35,477 nucleotides of DNA from Coriobacteriales bacterium (GTDB lineage Bacteria; Actinomycetota; Coriobacteriia; Coriobacteriales; UBA8131), in the NCBI GenBank assembly GCA_031282405.1, contig JAITDU010000034.1, positions 1 to 35,477 on the forward strand, written 5' to 3'. Within the stretch, counting starts at the first letter, position 1; each line of letters begins with the position of its first letter. This document shows, one piece after another, positions 16,300 to 24,906 of the stretch. The notes below the pieces were generated by a model. The model had not been told where the DNA came from. It ran no database searches and saw only the letters and a program-made list of their open reading frames with translations. The position numbers and the translations under genes are program-made.

Positions 16300-17121
16300 T
16301 TAGTCCAGGGGTATCTTGCGGCGGTCGCCGCTGCGTGTGGGTATGGTAATTTCGCGGTATCCGGCCTGGCGCATGGCGGCGTAGCCGGCATCAAAATCGC
16401 GGCCGACATCGCTGGGACGGTGAGCGTCGGAGCTTATTGTGCAATCCACGCCGGCTTGGCAAAACGCGCGCAGCAGCGCTGCGGATGGGTATAGTTCGCC
16501 TACGGGTTTGCGTAGCCCCGATGTGTTCATCTCGATCATCACACCGGCCGTTGCCGCCGCCTCGGCCATGGTCGCGTACAGCTCGCGGGTATCAAAGCAG
16601 GGTTTGAAGCCGAGTTTCTTGGGCAGGTCGGGGTGTGTCATAAGGTCAAAGGGTACAGGGCTTGCCAGTGCCTGGCACCACAACTCAAGATAGGTCCACC
16701 ATACCTGTTCCTCACCACGCTCCTGCCAGCCCTCGATATAATTCGGATGGTCGAATTCCCAATGGTTACCCTGGGCATCCGTGAGCATATGCACCGAGCC
16801 GAGCAAGAGTTCAAAGGGCTGGATGCGCTCAAGGATATAGTCGGCCGCTCCCCAGCGCCAGTCGATCTCAATACCGCAGATAACCTCTATCTGCGGGTAT
16901 TTGAGCCGGGCTGCCTCTACGGCCTCTCGGTAGAGGTCGACCTTGTCGGGGTCCATGGCAAAGGTGCCGTCTGTGTCTACCTCTGGCGGCAGGGGCAGAT
17001 GTTCGGTAAGCGCAACCATCGTCATATTCTGAGCTACGGCTGCAGCTACGACTTCGTCTGCGGTGCCTACTCCATGATTGGAAAGATAGGTATGAGTATG
17101 CGAATCTGTTCGTTCCAACAT
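16300..17121 (-). CDS. PHP-domain phosphoesterase, histidinol-phosphatase (HisK/HisJ) type
   Basis: A metal-dependent phosphoesterase. Motifs are DSHTHT at the start, EHLPLP, EVICGIEIDW, LLGSVHML, DLMTHPDLPK and SDAHRPSDVGRDFD, matching the PHP histidinol-phosphatase family. ATG at 17121 has AAAGG 6 bases upstream and places DSHTHT at residue 6. An upstream TTG at 17142 in frame is less likely. No histidine gene is nearby, and it precedes the polysaccharide acetylation genes, so the substrate is open. PHP proteins also act in capsule and exopolysaccharide control. Confidence 0.82.
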   Translation of the reverse strand: MLERTDSHTHTYLSNHGVGTADEVVAAAVAQNMTMVALTEHLPLPPEVDTDGTFAMDPDKVDLYREAVEAARLKYPQIEVICGIEIDWRWGAADYILERIQPFELLLGSVHMLTDAQGNHWEFDHPNYIEGWQERGEEQVWWTYLELWCQALASPVPFDLMTHPDLPKKLGFKPCFDTRELYATMAEAAATAGVMIEMNTSGLRKPVGELYPSAALLRAFCQAGVDCTISSDAHRPSDVGRDFDAGYAAMRQAGYREITIPTRSGDRRKIPLD

Positions 17122-17212
17122 AGTGCCTTTCTTGTAGGGCAATCCAGGTGCCTCGGCCTCGGCGTAAGTGCCCGCGTAAGCGCTCCGTCATAGAGACATA
17201 TAAGGTAGCACA

Positions 17213-17362
17213 CTCTGACTGACCGAGCCCGTAAGGCGATTTTGCGCAGCAGCAGTGCTGTCAGAGCTCTGCGGGTGCGAAGCCATGAGCCTTACGGGCT
17301 CGGTCAGTCAGAGTAGACAGCATTCCGTCACTCTGAGGAGCTTTAGCAACGTGGCAATCCAG
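17213..17362 (+). repeat. Dispersed palindromic repeat with perfect 25-bp arms
   Basis: A perfect inverted repeat has arms 17213-17237 (starting CTCTGACTGACCGAGCCCGT) and 17289-17313, enclosing 51 bases with CAGCAGCAGTGCTGTCAGAG and TGCGGGTGCGAAGCCATGA. A tail to 17362 contains a degraded CATTGCGAGG...ACGTGGCAATCC element. It shares its core with the element near 22542-22730 and its right half with 571-654. It lies between the divergent PHP and pilin genes. Apart from the pilin promoter, no other feature is visible in 17122-17488. Confidence 0.85.
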
Positions 17363-17420
17363 GCACAGCGGCCAAAAGCCGTGACGTACGTCTCCTTGGC
17401 ACCTATCTAGTGTAATAGTT

Positions 17421-17450
17421 TTGTACTCGGTCTCCAAGAACTGTTATACT
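17421..17450 (+). promoter_or_regulatory. Promoter of the pilin-like operon
   Basis: TTGTAC (17421-17426), 18 bases, then TATACT (17445-17450), 38 bases before the GTG start at 17489, which has GGGAGGG as ribosome binding site. It points into the three-gene pilin-like operon. Confidence 0.6.
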
Positions 17451-17488
17451 GAGGTGCAGATTTAACATGTGCATGGGAGGGAACCACT

Positions 17489-19030
17489 GTGATTCGCCAC
17501 TATAACAGAGGCTGCGATAGCAAAGGCTTGGGCGTAAAGGCCCCAGACGTTTGTGCGCACCGCGGTGGCTTTACGCTCGTGGAGCTTATCGTCTCGCTTT
17601 CCTTGGCCGTCATAGTCATAGGCGCTGCCATAGGTTTTATCCTTTCCGGCTCAAGCATCTTAGACAACACCGAGCGCAAGGCAGATGAGCAACGCCTGGC
17701 CATCGATACCGCAGACCTCATCAAAGAACAACTTATCTATGCCAGCTCTATTTATGCTCAAGAAGCACCCACGCCTCCACCCAGTAGCATTGGCTCATCG
17801 GTGCTCTATATCGGAAACGCGGACGGGACCGAAACCGCACAGGCGGGCTATCTGTTCATACGTAAAGAAGGCGGCACCGAGCCGATAAACGTCTTTGGTG
17901 CTGAATACTACAAAGACAACACACTCACGCTGGATTACTACGCAATTGTCCCGGAGGGAGGAGGAGGGGGGGGGGCTCAAAAGTCTTTTTCTCTAACACT
18001 TACCGTTATAGATAGTGCCGGCAACGCCGGTTACTCGATATCCAGGACTTTTGAACTACCCAACTCAGACGACAACTTTGAGCCCACAGAATCGGGAGAA
18101 TACTTCAGCGTTGTTGATCCGTTCTACCTTGCCTACTATGGCTATACCTACTATGGCGATACGGACCCTGCGCCCGAAGACATCATAGCCGACGGCGACT
18201 ACACCGCAGGGCCCACGGCGCGCGAGCAAACCGTCACTATACCAAAGACCGGTACCTACCGTATCGAGGCCTGGGGGGCCGATGGTGGCAACGGACAACC
18301 GAATACTTCGCGCGGAAGCTTTTTGGGCGGCAAGGGAGGCTATGCTGCCGGCACGGTCTATTTGACTGAAGGCACTACGGTCTATCTCAAAGCCGGCGGC
18401 AAGGGTCGAAACGCAGGAAATCCGGCTTCAGGCGCGCCATCCGATTCTTTCAATGGTGGCGGGCTGAGCAATTCTTCATATAATTATACTTGGGGATATT
18501 CGGGAGAAGGCGGCGGCGCCTCTGATGTCCGTGTGCTGAGCGATAACCTCTATAACCGTATACTCGTGGCCGGCGGAGGAGGCGGTGCTGGAGTGTATGA
18601 CTGGGGTTCTAGCTCCAGTAATGTTGCACATGGTGGTAACGGTGGTGGTTTAGCGGGTGCGGCGGGCGACTACAACGGTAACGTAGCAGGTACAGGAGGC
18701 ACTCAGATATCTGCCGGCACTACTGATGCAGCCTTCGGCACGGGAGGCAGCACTGACGTAGCTACCAACGCTTCGGCTGGAGCCGGCGGCGGCGGCGGCT
18801 GGTACGGCGGCGGAGCATCTGCACGGGGAAATATGGTTCACACCAGTGGAGCCGGCGGTGGCTCAGGCTATGTGCTTACCACGGATTCCTACAGGCCATC
18901 GGGCTATTTCTCTCAATACGCCGGCTACCGCCTTACCAATCCCGTAAACGTACCGGTAACCGACCCTATGTTCATTTCCAAACCCACAACCGGCCACAGC
19001 GGCTACGTCAAAATCTCATTCGTGTCCTAG
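17489..19030 (+). CDS. Type IV pilin-like protein with glycine-rich C-terminal domain (1)
   Basis: A secreted, probably pilus-associated protein of 513 residues. The prepilin site is HRGG|FTLVELIVSLSL, with cleavage after G27 and the conserved Glu at +5 (E32), followed by a hydrophobic helix to about residue 52. A middle region of about 190 residues has no recognised fold. From about 240 the protein matches the glycine-rich domain seen in bacterial surface proteins: TGTYRIEAWGADGGNG, KGGYAAGTVYL, GGGASDVRV, ILVAGGGGGAG, GGGGGWYGGG, ending GYVKISFVS. The poly-Gly tract GGGGGG at about 157-162 comes from a run of 9 G at 17967-17975, prone to slippage. First gene of the operon; the next starts 12 bases on. 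Confidence 0.8.
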   Translation: MIRHYNRGCDSKGLGVKAPDVCAHRGGFTLVELIVSLSLAVIVIGAAIGFILSGSSILDNTERKADEQRLAIDTADLIKEQLIYASSIYAQEAPTPPPSSIGSSVLYIGNADGTETAQAGYLFIRKEGGTEPINVFGAEYYKDNTLTLDYYAIVPEGGGGGGAQKSFSLTLTVIDSAGNAGYSISRTFELPNSDDNFEPTESGEYFSVVDPFYLAYYGYTYYGDTDPAPEDIIADGDYTAGPTAREQTVTIPKTGTYRIEAWGADGGNGQPNTSRGSFLGGKGGYAAGTVYLTEGTTVYLKAGGKGRNAGNPASGAPSDSFNGGGLSNSSYNYTWGYSGEGGGASDVRVLSDNLYNRILVAGGGGGAGVYDWGSSSSNVAHGGNGGGLAGAAGDYNGNVAGTGGTQISAGTTDAAFGTGGSTDVATNASAGAGGGGGWYGGGASARGNMVHTSGAGGGSGYVLTTDSYRPSGYFSQYAGYRLTNPVNVPVTDPMFISKPTTGHSGYVKISFVS

Positions 19031-19042
19031 AGGAAGAAGTGT

Positions 19043-20299
19043 ATGAGAATGACAACGCGTACCCATCAAACCACCCTGTCACTTAAAGCAAGCTCTCGCG
19101 CGGGTTTTACCCTTGTAGAAATAATGGTCTCCCTGGTCATTATTTCTCTCGTCGGGGTATCGATAGTGGCCGCCTTTACCGCAGCTGCTGCTGTGCACAA
19201 ACGAGACCTCGACAACAAAGACGCCGCCCAGCAAATCGAGCGCGACATAGCCTCTGATCAGGAATCGGACGCTCAGGGCGAAGTTGCGCTGCACGTGGGC
19301 GACTATACTATCAATGGCACCTATGACACCTACACGGAGGGCAGTCGTTCCTACAGTGTTATCGATCCCGAAGAATCCATTCCTGAGCCTGTGATATTGG
19401 ATGGCGAGGTAGCCTATACCTCAACGTATACGGTACCCAGGACCGGACAATATAAGCTTGAGGTATGGGGAGCGGCGGGCGGTGCCGGTGGCTATGGCGA
19501 GAGTGCAGCCAGCCTGATAAACGTGCCTGGCGGTGCGGGTGGCTATTCCTACGGCACCGTCACACTCCAGAAAGGCGAGGTACTCTACCTCCATGCTGGT
19601 GGCATGGGAAAAACGGGCACCAACTACAATGCGGTTGCTGGCGGCGAAAATGGGGGCGGCGCGTGTGTTCAAGAGGTTTCTTCCTCTAATCATTCTCACC
19701 TGAGGCATGGTTCCGGTGGTGGTGCTTCTGATATCCGTATCGGAACAGACAACCTCTATGCCCGCGTCATAGTAGCCGGTGGCGGCGGGGGTACCAGCGG
19801 TGCTGGAAACGATCAATATGGCAAACAGGGCGGAGCGGGCGGTGGTCTTTCTGGGAAGTCCGCCCCGGATTTTGATTCCAACCGTACCGGCGGCAAGGGT
19901 GGTACCGGGTCAAGCGGTGGGGCCAAGGGCATCATGACAGGCACCAACACCCCAGAAACAGGCCATATGCCCGGAAGTTTCGGTTCAGGCGGAACGAGCG
20001 GTACCAATGACAATGTTTGGTCTCCTGGTGCCGGTGGCGGCGGTTGGTACGGTGGCGGTGCCGGCGTTGCCGGTACGTCGGGCGGCGGTGGCTCGGGCTG
20101 GCTTTACACAGAAGCAAACTTCTCCTCATGGAACAACGCGTCCGATAAACCCAATTGGTTGCTCAATCCTGCCTACTACCTCACAGATGCCGATACTTAC
20201 GACGGCACTTGGACCGCTATTCCCAATCCCCGCAACGACGATGTCACTATGATCGGCATGGCCGGCGAAGGCTATGTGCGCATTACTTTTGTGGGCTAG
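19043..20299 (+). CDS. Type IV pilin-like protein with glycine-rich C-terminal domain (2)
   Basis: A paralogue of the preceding protein, 418 residues. The prepilin site is SSRAG|FTLVEIMVSLVIISL, with cleavage after G21 and Glu at +5 (E26). A short linker leads to a glycine-rich domain with the same landmarks: TGQYKLEVWGAAGGAGG, GGYSYGTVTL, GGGASDIRI, RVIVAGGGGG, GAGGGGWYGGGAG, ending GEGYVRITFVG. The linker is about 110 residues shorter than in paralogue 1. The two probably sit together in one fibre or tip. Preceded by GAGGAAG. Confidence 0.8.
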   Translation: MRMTTRTHQTTLSLKASSRAGFTLVEIMVSLVIISLVGVSIVAAFTAAAAVHKRDLDNKDAAQQIERDIASDQESDAQGEVALHVGDYTINGTYDTYTEGSRSYSVIDPEESIPEPVILDGEVAYTSTYTVPRTGQYKLEVWGAAGGAGGYGESAASLINVPGGAGGYSYGTVTLQKGEVLYLHAGGMGKTGTNYNAVAGGENGGGACVQEVSSSNHSHLRHGSGGGASDIRIGTDNLYARVIVAGGGGGTSGAGNDQYGKQGGAGGGLSGKSAPDFDSNRTGGKGGTGSSGGAKGIMTGTNTPETGHMPGSFGSGGTSGTNDNVWSPGAGGGGWYGGGAGVAGTSGGGGSGWLYTEANFSSWNNASDKPNWLLNPAYYLTDADTYDGTWTAIPNPRNDDVTMIGMAGEGYVRITFVG

Positions 20300-20312
20300 T
20301 CAGGACAAGCAC

Positions 20313-22439
20313 ATGGACACAAACAACACAAAAACCACCCCGCCGTCACGTGCCCTCACAAAGGACGTAGTAATCCAGACACTTCGAGTAAATGGTCTGA
20401 GTGACAAAAATGGCCTGGTCAAAAAAGACAACTCCCGCCAGGGCTCTACGCTCATCTGGGCGATGGTATTAAGCGTAGTACTCTCGCTGATTTTGGTGCT
20501 CGTATTTATGATAATCGGCCTCAGTCAAAGACAGACTGTGGCTTCTCAGGTTAAGACTCAGGCCTACTATACGGCCGAGACGATTAACGAGAAGCTTGTA
20601 AATTGGTTTGTCGGTACGCCTCAAGCCTTACCCGTGGATACGACTGACCCGGTCTATGTGCGCTACCATGATGCCTGGGCGTTTTTAGAAAACCTGTGGA
20701 TGACACAAGACGAATCCGGACCAATAGTCGAGACGTACACAGAAGCCGACCTGGGCGGCACCATGGGCAGTGCTAAAACCCGTTTTGAGTTTTTAGGCTC
20801 GACGCAAGACACCCTGCAGATAACGACCACCGCAACCTACGGAGGTGCCACCGAGACCCTGCAGAGTACTATGAATCTTTTCCGCGCCTCTACCTTTACT
20901 GTACTGAACACGCATTTTGACTATAACCAGCCAGCCGCTGCCGCAGTGCTCACAGATGTAGAAGAGTTAGGAAAGTGGGCTACAGCAGCACGAATGCAGT
21001 TGAACTCAGACGGCGGACTTTATGAATGGAACTCCAGCTCCTCCGATTATTCTGACTATGGTGGTTTGTGGTGGAGTTATTACCTCACCAGGTATGGTTC
21101 TTTGTACGAGGGTGCTTACTTAGACATGATGGATGTTGGCTACGCCAACTATGACGACTATGCTCATGACTCCGGGATCCTTCCCGGCTTACCCCATCAG
21201 TACAGCTATCGCTATTTGCTCCCCTCTTACGGTTACTTTGACGATTCTCCTTTCAAGGTGTTTTTAGACGGTTCGCGCCATGCGTTTACGTCTACAAACA
21301 CAGACTCCTCCTTCCCGATTAATCCTGTAAATGGATATCCAACTGAAGTTATAGCCGATACAGCTTTTAGCGCGGCCTACCCAAAGGGTATTGTGCTGTC
21401 GGTTGACTGGTACGCGATGGCACCCCCCTCCGCTTCGCCTTACTATCTGACCGCGCCTGTGACCTACTACACTGTTGACGATGCTGATGAGCCTACAAGT
21501 CTCTATACCGACGTTACCGTTGCGCCCTATCTGTCTCAGGGAGATGACGGCGAAGCGATGTATGGGGCCGTAACTGCTCCACTTACCTACGCAGAACTCA
21601 ACCTCTATTTTAACGACAGTTCTGCTAAAAAACTGGGAGTCACCAAGGGCGTTTGGGCCAATTCAGGCTCGCTGTACACCAAGCGCAACACCGAGATTGG
21701 CGCTGAGCTTTATGACGAGCGGGCCTCAGACACCTCCTTTAGCGAGCTTGCCTCTGCCGATGCCATTTTCAACGATTTTACGATGATCTTCGCCGATCCG
21801 GGTGCTGAGCCTGAGCAGGAAAAGCGCCACTCTTATATCCAGCCGGATGTAAAGGTATACAACAGCCCCATAGTGGTTCAAAGCAACCACGAACTCACGA
21901 TTACCGAGGCATACATCGACGCAGAGGGCCTTGACAAGGCCATCGTGGTGGAGCCGGGTGGCAGCCTTATCTTAGATGGCTGTGTGATAAAAGATGGCAA
22001 TATCTACGTGGCCAACGGAGCCAGTTTGACCATCAGCGCCAATAGCCCCAGCAAGATTTACGGCAATATCTTTTGTGCCGGTGAGCTCACACTCCAAGGC
22101 GACCTGACGACCTATTCGGCACATGGTGTAGCGGCTAACGTTGAACATGATTATGTTGGCGAGAAAAGCGGTATTTTCATCTATAACGATATCCGCACTG
22201 GTGTGGGCTCCCTGACCGTAGCAAACAATGCCAAGGTCATCCCTGGCGCGGGTAACCAAAGCGGTCGTATCCACAGCTTTGTACCGTATCCTGAGTTTAC
22301 GAGCTCCCAGGCAAATGAGCTGTTTGACTCAAGTCGCGACCTCATAACCAACGTTACTCAGATGTGGGATAGTCCCGAGAGCTGGGGCATTAAGACAGGC
22401 ATGCCTCTGGTGGTGCGCATCGGCACGCCGGTAGAATAA
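20313..22439 (+). CDS. Large PilX/GspK-like minor pilin with beta-helix-like C-terminus
   Basis: The third member of the operon, 708 residues. The ATG at 20313 follows the previous stop by 13 bases. An ATG at 20274 in the same frame lies inside the upstream gene and is less likely. The N-terminus has SRQG|STLIWAMVLSVVLSL and a hydrophobic segment to about residue 70. It resembles pilins without Glu at +5, as in GspK/PilX-like minor pilins. About 430 residues without recognised homology follow, rich in Tyr, Asp and Ser. Residues about 520-640 show short repeats (ELTITEAYIDAEGLDKAIVV, GGSLILDGCVIKDGNIYVAN, GASLTISANSPSKIYGNIFC) typical of right-handed beta-helix surface domains. Possibly a tip adhesin or initiator complex member. 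Confidence 0.65.
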   Translation: MDTNNTKTTPPSRALTKDVVIQTLRVNGLSDKNGLVKKDNSRQGSTLIWAMVLSVVLSLILVLVFMIIGLSQRQTVASQVKTQAYYTAETINEKLVNWFVGTPQALPVDTTDPVYVRYHDAWAFLENLWMTQDESGPIVETYTEADLGGTMGSAKTRFEFLGSTQDTLQITTTATYGGATETLQSTMNLFRASTFTVLNTHFDYNQPAAAAVLTDVEELGKWATAARMQLNSDGGLYEWNSSSSDYSDYGGLWWSYYLTRYGSLYEGAYLDMMDVGYANYDDYAHDSGILPGLPHQYSYRYLLPSYGYFDDSPFKVFLDGSRHAFTSTNTDSSFPINPVNGYPTEVIADTAFSAAYPKGIVLSVDWYAMAPPSASPYYLTAPVTYYTVDDADEPTSLYTDVTVAPYLSQGDDGEAMYGAVTAPLTYAELNLYFNDSSAKKLGVTKGVWANSGSLYTKRNTEIGAELYDERASDTSFSELASADAIFNDFTMIFADPGAEPEQEKRHSYIQPDVKVYNSPIVVQSNHELTITEAYIDAEGLDKAIVVEPGGSLILDGCVIKDGNIYVANGASLTISANSPSKIYGNIFCAGELTLQGDLTTYSAHGVAANVEHDYVGEKSGIFIYNDIRTGVGSLTVANNAKVIPGAGNQSGRIHSFVPYPEFTSSQANELFDSSRDLITNVTQMWDSPESWGIKTGMPLVVRIGTPVE

Positions 22440-22464
22440 CCGCACAGTCACACCTGAGGACACG

Positions 22465-22776
22465 TACATCTCGGCCTTTGGCCGATGTGCCTGAATTGCC
22501 ACGTCGCTTCGTTCCTCGCAATGGCGATGCGATTGTCTACTCCGGCTGGCTTACGCCCATAAGGCGATTTTGTGGAGCAGCAGGGCTCTGACAGCACTGC
22601 GCAAGCGAGGACTGTTCGAGGCCAGCACTTACTTTGGTACAAAGTAAGTGCTGGCCGAGTTCCGCAGCTGCAGTGTTGTCAGAGTCCTGCGGGTGCGAAG
22701 CCATGAGGCTTATGGGCGTAAGCCAGCCGGGTACGGGCGTAAGCCAGCCGGGTACGGGTGCGAAGCCAGCCGGAAA
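22465..22776 (+). repeat. Long nested palindrome and tandem repeats between convergent genes
   Basis: Three nested stems share one centre: 22542-22563 with 22709-22730 (perfect, 22 bp, CCGGCTGGCTTACGCCCATA...), 22586-22600 with 22670-22684 (one mismatch), and 22620-22636 with 22640-22656 (perfect, 17 bp, GGCCAGCACTTACTTTG) around a 3-base loop GTA. Left of it lie a small hairpin (TCGGCC TTT GGCCGA at 22471-22485) and an inverted copy of the CATTGCGAGG...GGCAATCC tail. Right of it a 21-bp unit GCGTAAGCCAGCCGGGTACG(G) is repeated about 2.5 times from 22716. It separates convergent genes and may end transcription from both sides. The rest of 22440-22882 shows no gene. Confidence 0.9.
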
Positions 22777-22882
22777 CATAAAAACCACCGTCTTGCGTAT
22801 TGCAATGGCGGGGCACCACGTCAACCCTATGAGGACCCACAATGACGGGACGTTATGCCCGGGTACTTCCCGGCACGTCTCC

Positions 22883-24769
22883 CTAACCAAATGTGGCGCG
22901 AACCGAACTGCCTTTAGCCAGGGAACTGCCTGCTGCGGGGTTTTGGGATTTGACAGTTTTGCCGCTTACGTCACCCGAGTAATCCAGGCTCAAACCAAGG
23001 CTCGAGAGGGCATTTGAGGCAGCGTTGACATCCATACCCACGATATTGGGCACGGTCACCATTGGAGTGGGGGTTGGCTCGGGCCCAAGCGAGATCGTCA
23101 AAGTCACGGTGTCGCCTTTGGTACCCTCGCCGCTCTTATCCTGGCTGACCACACAACCCGCGGCTACGACTGAGGAGTAGACGTCGCTGGCAAAGGCCAC
23201 CTTAAAGCCAGCCCCGGTAAGCGTACTGGTCGCGCTGTCTTTGCTCATGCCATAGACATTGGGTATCTGGGCGGTTTCCGGGCCGGTGGAGATATCATAG
23301 ATTATCTTGGTACCCGGGGCCACCTTGCTGCCTGCCTGGGGGTTTTGGCCACAGATGAGGCCCTTGGCTATGTCTGGGTCGGACCGGGACGAGCCTGTAG
23401 CATAGGTGAGTTTGGCCTCGGCCAGTTTGGCCTCGGCCTCTGCCGGCGAAAGCCCGCGTAGATCGGGTACCTCCACCTGATCACTGCCTGTAGAGATAAC
23501 CAGATTAACCTTGCCACCCTTAGCCAGCTTGGCCTTCTCCGCCGGGTCCTGGCTAATGACCCTGCCCGCCTCTACTGTTTCTGATGCCTGTTCTTTGATG
23601 TCGCCAACGACCAGCCCAGCGTCGGTGAGGGTCTTGGTCGCCTCATCTTTGGTCTGCCCCACGACCTTGGGTACCACGATATCGCCGCTATTTGACGAGC
23701 AGAACGCCAGATACAGCGCCACGCCCGCAAGAATCACAACCAGTACACAGACCAGGGCCACTATCAAAGGCTTGCGTGAGTTGCGTTTTTGATTCGTACC
23801 CTTTTGTTGAGCGCCGTTTGTGCCGGCATGGGTGATGGTGGCCGGAGTCGCCAATTGGGGCATGACCTCGGTGCCATCGACAGCCGGGATTACGGCCGGT
23901 GCGCTTATCACCCGCGTACGAGCGTTGGGGTCAACATTGCTCAGCGGCTTGCCGGTAAGGTATTCCAGCAAGCTCTGGCGCATCTCCTCTACCGTGCTAA
24001 AGCGATCCTCGGGACGTTTTTGCATGGCTTTGAGGATGATGGCTTCCAGGTCGCTATCGATGTCTGGATTGACTAAGCGCGGCGGCAGTGGCTGCTCATT
24101 GACCTGCTTGACAGCTATTGACACTGCGTCTGGGCCATCAAAGGGTAGTGTGCCGCAGGCCGCTTCGTAAAGCACGACCCCGAGTGAGTAGATGTCGGTA
24201 GAGGCGGTGAGTGGCTTACCCTGGGCCTGCTCGGGCGAGACATAATAGGCCGTACCCAGTACGCTGCCGGTCTGAGTGAGGTTGGCGTTGTTGGCCTGAG
24301 CGATGCCAAAGTCCATGACCTTGGCGTTTCCGTCAGGCTGGATCATGATATTATGCGGCTTGATGTCGCGGTGGATAATGTCATAACTGTGGGCAACGCC
24401 CAGGGCAGAGCAGACCTGGGCACCGATCTCGGCGACTTTTCGTTGATTGATGGCACCGCGCTGCTCAATGGCCGTTTTAAGATCAGTGCCACGTACATAT
24501 TCCATGACGATAAAATAAGTCTGGTCGACTTCCTCAAAACCCCAGTCATAAATGTTGACAATATAGGGGCTTTGCAGATTAGCCGCTGCCTGTGCTTCTT
24601 GCTTGAAGCGGATAGCGAATGTCTCGTCGGTGGCATACTGCGGCAGCATCACCTTAACAGCCACGGTACGGCCCAGGGTCTCGTCGGTGGCCTTATAGAC
24701 CATGGCCATGCCTCCGGTGCCTATTTTTTCGTTGATGCGGTAACGTCCGGCAATCACTTTATCAATCAC
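22883..24769 (-). CDS. pknB: PASTA-domain Ser/Thr protein kinase (PknB/PrkC-like)
   Basis: A membrane kinase that senses peptidoglycan or lipid II and controls growth and division. Kinase domain at residues 10-270 with glycine loop GTGGMAMVY, K39, HRDIKPHN (D135), DFG (153-155) and YYVSPEQAQG. One membrane segment at about 335-357 (VALVCVLVVILAGVALYLAF). Outside, four PASTA repeats start at about VPKVVGQTKDEATKTL, VPDLRGLSPAEAEAKL, IPNVYGMSKDSATSTL and VPNIVGMDVNAASNAL. The GTG start at 24769 has GGAG 7-8 bases upstream and overlaps the end of a small ORF (GTGA). Last gene of the cluster. Confidence 0.96.
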   Translation of the reverse strand: MIDKVIAGRYRINEKIGTGGMAMVYKATDETLGRTVAVKVMLPQYATDETFAIRFKQEAQAAANLQSPYIVNIYDWGFEEVDQTYFIVMEYVRGTDLKTAIEQRGAINQRKVAEIGAQVCSALGVAHSYDIIHRDIKPHNIMIQPDGNAKVMDFGIAQANNANLTQTGSVLGTAYYVSPEQAQGKPLTASTDIYSLGVVLYEAACGTLPFDGPDAVSIAVKQVNEQPLPPRLVNPDIDSDLEAIILKAMQKRPEDRFSTVEEMRQSLLEYLTGKPLSNVDPNARTRVISAPAVIPAVDGTEVMPQLATPATITHAGTNGAQQKGTNQKRNSRKPLIVALVCVLVVILAGVALYLAFCSSNSGDIVVPKVVGQTKDEATKTLTDAGLVVGDIKEQASETVEAGRVISQDPAEKAKLAKGGKVNLVISTGSDQVEVPDLRGLSPAEAEAKLAEAKLTYATGSSRSDPDIAKGLICGQNPQAGSKVAPGTKIIYDISTGPETAQIPNVYGMSKDSATSTLTGAGFKVAFASDVYSSVVAAGCVVSQDKSGEGTKGDTVTLTISLGPEPTPTPMVTVPNIVGMDVNAASNALSSLGLSLDYSGDVSGKTVKSQNPAAGSSLAKGSSVRATFG

Positions 24770-24906
24770 GACTTACTCCAAACTTTCTGTTTCGCTTGTA
24801 ATGATACCACCTTGGCATTCCGCAGTATTCTCGGAACGCCTGCTCGTTGCATGTCTGTAAGCCCATGGACGAACGCGCCCGCACGCTCGCTTGCAAACTC
24901 AGCCAT
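24766..24906 (-). CDS. Small ORF bridging the RodA-PBP fusion gene and pknB, 46 residues
   Basis: The apparent 129-base gap is filled by one frame. Its ATG (24906) overlaps the last codons of the fusion gene by 8 bases, and its TGA overlaps the GTG of pknB (GTGA). The product begins MAEFASERAGAFVHGLTDMQ and ends in a basic stretch (QAKQKVWSKS). No family recognised and no membrane segment. Either a real small protein or a device that carries ribosomes to the pknB start. Confidence 0.45.
   Translation of the reverse strand: MAEFASERAGAFVHGLTDMQRAGVPRILRNAKVVSLQAKQKVWSKS

Noticed and set aside
22618-22658. Plain intrinsic terminator
   Set aside because: The stem is perfect, but no T run follows on either strand and it is only the tip of a far longer palindrome.
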